Shown here: in pieces, positions 50,082 through 56,834 of the stretch
How positions within the stretch are numbered: position 1 is the first letter of the stretch
How the letters are laid out: each line of letters begins with the position of its first letter
Assembly: GCA_045576655.1 (NCBI GenBank)
Contig: JAZNGW010000032.1
Location: 1 to 64,000 of the forward strand
Length of the DNA: 64,000 nucleotides
Direction of reading: 5' to 3'
DNA from: RGIG8745 sp045576655
GTDB taxonomy: Bacteria > Bacteroidota > Bacteroidia > Bacteroidales > Bacteroidaceae
Notes under the pieces: model-generated
What the model saw: only the letters and a program-made list of their open reading frames with translations
The model's database searches: none
Told to the model about the DNA's origin: nothing
Program-made: the position numbers and the translations under genes

Positions 50082-50885
50082 ATGATGAAGTTTATTAGTT
50101 TCGGGAGCGGAAGTAGTGGAAATTGCTATTATATAGCGAGCGAAACGACAGCGATATTGATAGATGCTGGTATAAGCATAAGGAAAATAAAAAAATATTT
50201 TAAGGACTACGGTATTAAGCCGTCAATGATAAAGGCCATACTGATAACTCATGATCATGCGGATCATATTAAAGCAGCGGGATGCATAAGCAGTGAGTAC
50301 TTTGTTCCGGTATATGCGACAGAACTTATCCACAAAGGGATGCAGAAAAACTATAATGCTTTTAAGAAAGTGGATATTTCTTTTGCAAAGTACATAGACA
50401 CAGATGTTGATTTTGAAATTGGCGATTTGAATATTAAGGCATTTAGTTTGCCGCACGATTCAACTGAAAATGTGGGGTATACAATAGAGAATGCGGGAAC
50501 AGTAATTTCGGTTATGACAGATGTGGGCGCTCCTGTAGAGGCGATGAAAAGCGCTGTTCGACAGAGCGGATATGTTGTCATAGAGGCTAACTATGACGAT
50601 GTGATGCTGCAAAACGGCAATTACCCAGCGCATTTGAAAGCGAGGATAACAAGCGGGACAGGGCACTTGTCAAATAGGCAAACTGCATCTTTTTTGGCAG
50701 AGAACTTCCATGAAGGTTTGAGCAAAATATGGTTGTGCCATCTTAGTGAGGAAAACAATCATCCAGAGCTTGCACGTAAGACAATTGAAGCTCATCTTAA
50801 TTCCTTTGGATTGATAAATGAAAAAGATTATGAATTGGAAGTGTTGCGTAGAAATACTCCAACAGGTCCATTTGATTTAATCTGA
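50082..50885 (+). CDS. MBL-fold metallo-hydrolase (YycJ-like)
   Basis: A 267-residue metallo-beta-lactamase-fold enzyme (start 50082 or the next ATG). FGSGSSGNCYYI opens the family, and THDHADHIKAAG (56-67) is the metal motif H-x-H-x-D-H. Further ligands are in FSLPHDSTENVGYTI, SVMTDVG and LCHLSEENNHPELA. YycJ/WalJ relatives have been linked to DNA repair and cell-wall signalling; the substrate here is open. It is transcribed alone from its own candidate promoter. Confidence 0.88.
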   Translation: MMKFISFGSGSSGNCYYIASETTAILIDAGISIRKIKKYFKDYGIKPSMIKAILITHDHADHIKAAGCISSEYFVPVYATELIHKGMQKNYNAFKKVDISFAKYIDTDVDFEIGDLNIKAFSLPHDSTENVGYTIENAGTVISVMTDVGAPVEAMKSAVRQSGYVVIEANYDDVMLQNGNYPAHLKARITSGTGHLSNRQTASFLAENFHEGLSKIWLCHLSEENNHPELARKTIEAHLNSFGLINEKDYELEVLRRNTPTGPFDLI

Positions 50886-50951
50886 TTTATATTAAAAAGT
50901 ATAAAAGTCTATTTTTTTTGAATAACAAACATTTAATTCAATATTAATGCC

Positions 50952-50959
50952 TATTTTTG
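50952..50959 (+). promoter_or_regulatory. Candidate -7 box for the acidic-tailed protein gene
   Basis: TATTTTTG fits TAnnTTTG and lies 37 bases before the start codon. No TTTG sits at the proper distance; the nearest is at 50917-50920, 31 bases upstream. Confidence 0.4.
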
Positions 50960-50995
50960 CGTTATGCTATAACGATAAATAGTCCTAATTCATAA

Positions 50996-51802
50996 ATGAT
51001 GAAAGAAGCATACAGAAAAATAACAATTGACACTCTGACCAAAGGTAATGTTTGGACATTGAACGAGGCGGAAGTAAGTCACATTATTATAGAGGGAAAG
51101 AAGTGTGATGATTATGGTGAAAATGAGGCGCATTACATGAATATCATACGTCCGGTTTTTGATATTCAGTTTCTCAATCGTGAAGATGAAAAACGAGTGG
51201 CAGAACTTGAGGCTTTGCGTTTTGAAATATTTTCATCTCCAAACGATGGTGCAAATAATGCGATGGCAATTCGTAAGCGCCCGATAAAGAAAATAACTGA
51301 TCTGACGCTTGAGAACATACATCACCTTGAGGCTTCGGAAGTGCTCGAACTTATTGAAAACAATCTTGGGACAGGATGGAAAGGATTGCCGTTGTCAATA
51401 CAGGATATAATAGAGTCGGCTTTTTATGTAGATTGCAGTGTGCTTCCTGAATATGCAATGCATCGCAAGGGAGGAATCGTAGACAGAAGAAAGAGCGACG
51501 GGTATGATGTGCTGGAACTTGTGAAAGGCACATGGATTGAAGGTATTTTCATAAAGGCAAAACCGCGTGTAGAGAAACCGAGATTTGAGACAAACTCTTC
51601 ATTAGGCGATGACAATGAAATTGAAATAGACGATGATGCTGATGATGTTGATGAAAGTAACGAGGAAAATGAAAAGGAGGAAGAGAAGGCGCCAAGAAGA
51701 AGAAAGTCATCTCGCAGAAAGAGTGTGGATGATAACGATGATAGAGATAATGACGAGGTGAGTTTTGAAAACATTGATGACATTGATGTTATAGACGAAT
51801 AA
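50996..51802 (+). CDS. Unrecognised protein with acidic/basic/acidic tail
   Basis: A 268-residue protein, no signal peptide. Residues 1-190 form a compact domain of unknown type (GNVWTLNEAEVSHIIIEGKK; LSIQDIIESAFYVDCSV). The last 65 residues are very unusual: acidic DDNEIEIDDDADDVDE (205-220) and EENEKEEE, a basic island RRRKSSRRK (234-242), then a second acidic run to IDVIDE. This resembles charged tails of nucleic-acid or chaperone-type proteins, but I recognise no family. It lies 28 bases before galE. I am sure of the gene, not of any function. Confidence 0.6.
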   Translation: MMKEAYRKITIDTLTKGNVWTLNEAEVSHIIIEGKKCDDYGENEAHYMNIIRPVFDIQFLNREDEKRVAELEALRFEIFSSPNDGANNAMAIRKRPIKKITDLTLENIHHLEASEVLELIENNLGTGWKGLPLSIQDIIESAFYVDCSVLPEYAMHRKGGIVDRRKSDGYDVLELVKGTWIEGIFIKAKPRVEKPRFETNSSLGDDNEIEIDDDADDVDESNEENEKEEEKAPRRRKSSRRKSVDDNDDRDNDEVSFENIDDIDVIDE

Positions 51803-51830
51803 ATATCACGAACTATAAATAATCTAAGAA

Positions 51831-52871
51831 ATGAAAGAAACCGTTCTTGTAACAGGCGGAACCGGATTTATCGGTTCACACACAACCGTTGAACTGCAGC
51901 AGGCAGGTTACAATGTTGTAATAGTAGACAATCTGTCAAATTCAAGTGCAACCGTAGTTGACGGTATTGAGAAAATTACAGGCATACGTCCTGCATTTGA
52001 GCAGGTAGATTGCTGCGACTATGAAAACCTTGAAAACGTGTTCAAAAAATATGAGAACATCAAGGGCATCATACATTTTGCAGCAAGCAAGGCTGTAGGT
52101 GAATCTGTAGAAAAACCGCTTCTTTACTACCGCAACAACCTCAACTCGCTCATCAACCTTCTTGAACTTATGCCTAAATATGATGTGAAAGGTATCATCT
52201 TCTCATCATCATGCACAGTGTACGGACAGCCAGACCCTGAATTCCTCCCTGTAACCGAGCAGGCTCCAATCAAGAAGGCGGAGAGTCCTTATGGAAACAC
52301 AAAGCAAGTGAATGAAGAGATTATACAGGACTACATCAAGAGCGGTGCTAACATCAAGAGCATTATTCTCCGTTACTTCAACCCAATCGGTAGCCATCCG
52401 ACATCAATCATCGGTGAAATGCCTAACGGCGTGCCTATGAACCTCATACCATACCTCACACAGGCTGCTATCGGTATTCGTGAATATCTCACAGTGTTTG
52501 GTGACGACTACAATACTCCTGACGGAAGCTGCATCCGCGACTACATCTATGTTGTCGACTTGGCTAAAGCACACGTGGCTGCTATGGCACGTATCCTTGA
52601 CGGAAAGAGCGAAGAGGATGTCGAGGTGTTCAATATCGGTACAGGACACGGTGTTTCAGTGCTTGAACTCATCAACTCATTCGAGAGGGCTACAGGAGTG
52701 AAACTTCCTTACAAGGTCGGTCCACGCCGTGGGGGTGACATTGAAGCAATCTGGGGCAATGTTGACAAGGCTAACAATGTGCTCGGATGGAAGGCTGACA
52801 CTCCACTTGACGACATTCTTCTCTCTGCCTGGAATTGGCAGAAGCGTCTTAGAGAGGAAGGAATACAATAA
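51831..52871 (+). CDS. galE: UDP-glucose 4-epimerase
   Basis: A 346-residue SDR enzyme: TGGTGFIGSH (8-17) binds NAD, the catalytic Tyr154 and Lys158 are in SPYGNTKQ, SSSCTVYGQP supplies the Ser/Thr, and RYFNPIGSHP follows. It interconverts UDP-glucose and UDP-galactose for glycans. Codon use (many ATC, CTC, AAC) is richer in C than in the genes just before, suggesting high expression rather than transfer. It is followed by a strong terminator. Confidence 0.97.
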   Translation: MKETVLVTGGTGFIGSHTTVELQQAGYNVVIVDNLSNSSATVVDGIEKITGIRPAFEQVDCCDYENLENVFKKYENIKGIIHFAASKAVGESVEKPLLYYRNNLNSLINLLELMPKYDVKGIIFSSSCTVYGQPDPEFLPVTEQAPIKKAESPYGNTKQVNEEIIQDYIKSGANIKSIILRYFNPIGSHPTSIIGEMPNGVPMNLIPYLTQAAIGIREYLTVFGDDYNTPDGSCIRDYIYVVDLAKAHVAAMARILDGKSEEDVEVFNIGTGHGVSVLELINSFERATGVKLPYKVGPRRGGDIEAIWGNVDKANNVLGWKADTPLDDILLSAWNWQKRLREEGIQ

Positions 52872-53003
52872 TTTTTGCATTACAAAATAGAACAATTATC
52901 TTGCAGACTACGTTTTATCAGTAAAGCATGAATAATGCATTACACTCAAATTTAATCTGTGTATATAAGTAGTTTTGTCGTGTTTTATTTTGTGTTTGTT
53001 TTG

Positions 53004-53042
53004 ACTATTCTCTTGCGTGAGCAAGGGAATAGTTTTTTTTAA
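53004..53042 (+). terminator. Rho-independent terminator of galE
   Basis: Arms ACTATTCTCTTGC (53004-53016) and GCAAGGGAATAGT (53021-53033) pair over 13 bases (one G-U) with a GTGA tetraloop, followed by eight T. It is 133 bases beyond the galE stop. Whether the gap contains anything else is unclear. Confidence 0.85.
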
Positions 53043-53088
53043 TCGGCATCAATAGTTTTTCGTAGCATCTTCGAGTCTTCCCGCGAGG

Positions 53089-53186
53089 GCGGTCGCATGG
53101 GTTTTCGACCGCGGTGGAGATGTATCACGACTGCGGTGGAGATTCACCACGACCGAGGTGGCAATGCATTGCGAGGGCGGTGGATG
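53089..53186 (+). repeat. 22-bp tandem repeat array, locus D (4 full units, 1 partial)
   Basis: Units start at 53089, 53111, 53133 and 53155, exactly 22 bases apart; the partial one at 53177 is GCGGTGGATG. Each begins GCGGTGG, GCGGTCG or GAGGTGG and ends CGACC, CGACT or CGAGG. The last runs into AAAATTAAAAGTTAAAAAT, as in locus C. Confidence 0.88.
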
Positions 53187-53287
53187 AAAATTAAAAGTTA
53201 AAAATTAAAAAAGTAAGTAGCAAAAATTGAGTTGTAGGGACGGGGTCGCTCGCCCAATTGTGAGGAGTAAGGTTGTATGGGGGGTGT

Positions 53288-53587
53288 AAAGCGTGACAGC
53301 GTGACACCACGTGTTTGTATTTTTTTTATTTTTCGTGGATGTCCGCCCTGTAGGGGTGTTTAGTGTGTTTTCTGTGGCGAAAATGTCGGTTTGAGGGCGA
53401 AAAAGTGTGAAAAGTGGGTGGCTTTTGCTTAAAAATAGGGTATTTTTTATGCTATTTAATTAATATTTAATTATTATATTATATACAATATATTGATTAT
53501 TAAATAGTTAGCAAATTATTATTCTTCTGCGGGGGTGAAAATAAATTCAAAACAGGTGGTGTCACGCGTGTCACGCTGTCACGCTTT
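53288..53587. repeat. 300-bp segment bounded by a perfect 20-bp inverted repeat
   Basis: AAAGCGTGACAGCGTGACAC at 53288-53307 recurs exactly in reverse complement at 53568-53587. Each arm contains the direct repeat GCGTGACA, and the right arm extends with one further GTGTCACGC copy. There is no gene inside, so a MITE-like element or a large hairpin/binding site are both possible. No clear target-site duplication was found. Confidence 0.75.
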
Positions 53588-53691
53588 CTTGTGTGGGTGC
53601 ATGTGTCGACATTTTGTTTGTATTGCAATAGTCGTGTGACAATATAGGGGACACCTAAACATAGATGCCCCCTACCTTTTATACCCTCTTC

Positions 53692-56600
53692 TTACTTTTT
53701 TTGCCAGAGGTTGAACTCGTCGAATGAAACCCATGAATGGTTGTTTGAATAGGTTGTCTGGTATAGACCTACCTTGAGTTTCTTGCCTTTCATCTGTGGC
53801 GCATGGATTGGAGCTCCTGGCATGTCGGTCCATGACTTGCCGTCCTTGCTTGTGCGTACGTAGAAAGTATCGCCAATGCGCTCTATTTGCAGATATGGGT
53901 CGTAGTTCCATCCGTTTGAGCGTGGGAACTGAGGGCGTCCTGGACCTACATGGGTCAGCATGTTGCCGCAGTTGTAGTTAGGGAATACGCCGAGATGGAT
54001 GATTTCTTGTCCGCGGCGTGCAGCTTGGTCGAGAACGATGATTCCTCCTTCATTGTATGCCGGTGTGCTGCGGCGTTTTTGCCCGTCAAGATCTGTAACT
54101 TTTGCTTGCAGGAGGAAGTCGCCCTCAACTTCTTTGTAGAGTATCGGACCGTTTTCCGACTTGCGTGCTGTGAGGTTTGTGTTTGCCGATGCAAGAGTAA
54201 TCTTTCCGCCTTCGGCTTTTGCTGAAATCTTGCAATCAGGATTGTCGTTTATGATTATTCCGTCCCATCCGTTTTTGTCGGCCGTGTAATCTGTATTTTT
54301 ATCTCCACTGTCAGAGAAGTGGTTGAACAGGTCTGCAGAAAGAACTGTTTCGGCAGTAAGCGTGCGTGTGAATGTTCCGCTGTCGTCAGTAATGTTGACA
54401 AAGCATTTCTGCTGTTTCTTGCCGTCGGTAGCAATGATGAGCGATGATGTGTTTGAAGGTTCGTTGTATGCACATGCCTCAGCCTTCATGTCAGAAGTTA
54501 CGCCATATCTGTAACTTAGGAGTCCTGACTCCATCTTATTGCCTTGGCCGTCGGTTACGGTGATGCTGACGAGGTTAGGGGAGAGGGCGCGTGTCTTGAT
54601 TGCGAGGTCGCCTTCAAACTTCATTTGGTCGTCTGTGTCGGATTTTTCCGCGTATGCTTTTTGCACGTCCTCGGCTGTGAATGCTTTGTCGAAGAACTGG
54701 AGCGAGTGGATGTAGCCACTAAATTTGTTGCCGCCGTCCATTGATGCTCCGAGGGTGATGTGGCCTTCAGGGCGTATCATCAGGAACATGTTTTTCTCCA
54801 GAATCAGTTTGCCGTTTAGGTAAGCACGCTCATTGTAGCCGTCGAATGTGATGACCCAGTGCTGCCATTCTCCCTCGCCGTTGATACATTCGCGTGGTGC
54901 GCCAGAGTTCTCAAATGATGCGTTGTGAGCTATAAGTCCGTTGCTGCGGTCGCGTCCTTGGCGGAATTCGATTGTGGCAAGGTCGTTGCGCCGTTCTGTA
55001 AATTCTGCCACTGTTTCAATGTTGCCCACTTGCGGATTGAGTGTCCATGCGGTAATTGTGTATGGCGCATTGTATGTCATGGTCTTAGGCAGGGTGAAGT
55101 CGCTCTTGAGTGACTGTTGTCCGTTGAAGTAGAACGCGTATTTTCCCTTCTTGACTTCCACCACCACGTTGCTGTTTCCTTTGAATGTGCCTCCCTGACG
55201 GTTCTTGATTTCAGCAATGCTCACAGGCTTGCCTGTTGCGTAGTCGTCTGCATTTATGTCAACGATTTTATTTTCTTGAGCAAGTGTCTTGCTGTGCTCT
55301 TCTGTTTCGATGTCTTTGGTGTGTATGCGAGGATAGCCTGCAAGAAGCGCTTTTTCGTCTATTTCCACTTCCGGAAGAAGTTTCATCGGGTCTTTCTTCT
55401 TAGTGGCGTTGTAGACCTTCACGTTCCAGATAGCTGGGAAGTGGCCGTTTTTCTGTGTGTCGGTCACGGTGATGCGTATGTAGCGTGCTTTGCATTCTCT
55501 CTGGTCAATCATTGGCGACCCTTGATACACGTTGTCTGTCTTGTCAGAATAGAGCGCCCATGTTGTTCCGTCAGTAGAGGTCTCGATTTTGTACTGATAG
55601 AAGAATGTGGTGTATTCAAATTGGGTCCATACCTGGTTGAACTTCTTTATCTCTCCGAGGTCAATGGTAATCCATTCATTTCCGTGGCAGTTCTTTGCAC
55701 GCCAGAGAGTGGCGTTGTTGTCGTCTGTGACATATTCTGGCTTGAACCAATCGTCGTAGTATGATGATGCTGTGACTTTAGCGCCGAAGGCAAGGTTAGG
55801 AATGTAATTCTTTTTTGCCTGTTTTACGAATGAATCAGGTATGAGCCCCTTGTGTGTAGGCGTAATCTTTTTGATGTTGCCGTTGTCGTCAAATTCCATT
55901 CTGTCAATGGCAATCTGTCGGTGGAAACCGTGAATGGAGTGGGGATTATTGTGCCGGTGATAAACGATGTAATAGTCATCGCCGTCAATGAGAATTGAGT
56001 GGTGGCCAGGTCCGTGGATTGTTCCGTCGGCATTTGTTTCAAGTATGCAACCTTTGTATTCGTATGGCCCCATAGGACCAGTCTTGCTTATGGCATATTG
56101 CACACGATAGGTGTGGTCATGGCATGAACCAGATGAATATGTGAAGTAATAGATGCCGTCCTTCTTGAATACGAATGGAGCCTCGAAGAAATCCTTTATC
56201 TCTGTATTTAGGATAAGTTTCTTGTCAGTAAAGGACTTGCCGTCGGGAGCAAGTTTTGCAACACCGCAACCAAAGTTCTCGTATATTCCCCATGTTCCGA
56301 AATAGAGATATTCAGAACCGTCGTCGTCGACGAACAGTTGCGGGTCAAGTGTGATGGCGTTGTGAACAAAGCGGTCTTCCACTAGTACGGCGTCTGGTGC
56401 CCCTAAGCGGTTTTTCCAAGGGCCTGTAGGGCTGTCGCTTTCGCCAACGTATATTACGCATGGAGTGCAATAATAGTATCTGTATGAACCGTCAGGCTGC
56501 TGTACTACATCTGGCGCCCAAACAACTTCGGTTGTAGGCCAGTTCATAGTGACATTGCGCCAATTGACGAAGTCCTTCGACATCCAGACCTGTGCCGGAC

Positions 56601-56808
56601 CATATCCGTTGCCTGTGCCGTCAGTTGTAGCATAGATGTAGTAGGTGTCGCCGAATTTTTTGATAGTGGGGTCAGCAAAATATCCTGGAAGCAATGGGTT
56701 GCCTGCTCCTGGTGTGTTCCACTGTACGGATTCGTTTTGTGCCTTCACAGAACTGCTTGCCAGTAAAATGGTCAATGTGAAAAGACATCTGGAAATTTTT
56801 CTAATCAT
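53692..56808 (-). CDS. Multidomain glycoside hydrolase family 43
   Basis: A 1038-residue exported protein (signal MIRKISRCLFTLTILLASSSVKAQ). Domains in order: GH43 five-bladed propeller (about 35-340) with Asp46 (FADPT), Asp155 (LDPQLF) and Glu209 (FFEAP) as base, modulator and acid; an F5/8 type C-like carbohydrate module (about 345-470; VTASSYYDDWFKPEYVTDDN); a LamG/concanavalin-like domain (about 560-725; WTLNPQVGNIETVAEF); and a C-terminal beta domain to 1038. It would cleave arabinan, xylan or galactan side chains outside the inner membrane. It is 26 bases after uvrA; no susC/D genes are near. Confidence 0.87.
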   Translation of the reverse strand: MIRKISRCLFTLTILLASSSVKAQNESVQWNTPGAGNPLLPGYFADPTIKKFGDTYYIYATTDGTGNGYGPAQVWMSKDFVNWRNVTMNWPTTEVVWAPDVVQQPDGSYRYYYCTPCVIYVGESDSPTGPWKNRLGAPDAVLVEDRFVHNAITLDPQLFVDDDGSEYLYFGTWGIYENFGCGVAKLAPDGKSFTDKKLILNTEIKDFFEAPFVFKKDGIYYFTYSSGSCHDHTYRVQYAISKTGPMGPYEYKGCILETNADGTIHGPGHHSILIDGDDYYIVYHRHNNPHSIHGFHRQIAIDRMEFDDNGNIKKITPTHKGLIPDSFVKQAKKNYIPNLAFGAKVTASSYYDDWFKPEYVTDDNNATLWRAKNCHGNEWITIDLGEIKKFNQVWTQFEYTTFFYQYKIETSTDGTTWALYSDKTDNVYQGSPMIDQRECKARYIRITVTDTQKNGHFPAIWNVKVYNATKKKDPMKLLPEVEIDEKALLAGYPRIHTKDIETEEHSKTLAQENKIVDINADDYATGKPVSIAEIKNRQGGTFKGNSNVVVEVKKGKYAFYFNGQQSLKSDFTLPKTMTYNAPYTITAWTLNPQVGNIETVAEFTERRNDLATIEFRQGRDRSNGLIAHNASFENSGAPRECINGEGEWQHWVITFDGYNERAYLNGKLILEKNMFLMIRPEGHITLGASMDGGNKFSGYIHSLQFFDKAFTAEDVQKAYAEKSDTDDQMKFEGDLAIKTRALSPNLVSITVTDGQGNKMESGLLSYRYGVTSDMKAEACAYNEPSNTSSLIIATDGKKQQKCFVNITDDSGTFTRTLTAETVLSADLFNHFSDSGDKNTDYTADKNGWDGIIINDNPDCKISAKAEGGKITLASANTNLTARKSENGPILYKEVEGDFLLQAKVTDLDGQKRRSTPAYNEGGIIVLDQAARRGQEIIHLGVFPNYNCGNMLTHVGPGRPQFPRSNGWNYDPYLQIERIGDTFYVRTSKDGKSWTDMPGAPIHAPQMKGKKLKVGLYQTTYSNNHSWVSFDEFNLWQKK

Positions 56809-56834
56809 AAGGTATTGAATTTGAGGTTAGATGC

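Larger units (their letters stand above)
52872..53691. other. Gene-free region with composite repeat structure
   Basis: 820 bases without a supportable gene. Contents: the galE terminator (53004-53042), a 22-bp array (53089-53186), an AAAGTTAAAAATTAAAA-like tract (53187-53222), the left arm of an inverted repeat (53288-53307), two 21-base periodic units near 53384-53425, an AAAAATAGGGTATTTTTT block, an AT-rich stretch ending in TAGTTAGCAAA (about 53505-53515), and the right arm (53568-53587). The order of parts mirrors 40506-41329. Confidence 0.7.

Noticed and set aside
52970..53042. Small RNA between a TAGTTTTG box and the galE terminator
   Set aside because: A -7-like box at 52970-52977 exists but no -33 box; the hairpin is better explained as the galE terminator.
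53089..53186. Small coding gene in the repeat array
   Set aside because: The units are 22 bases, which shifts the frame each time; no signal or codon pattern supports translation.
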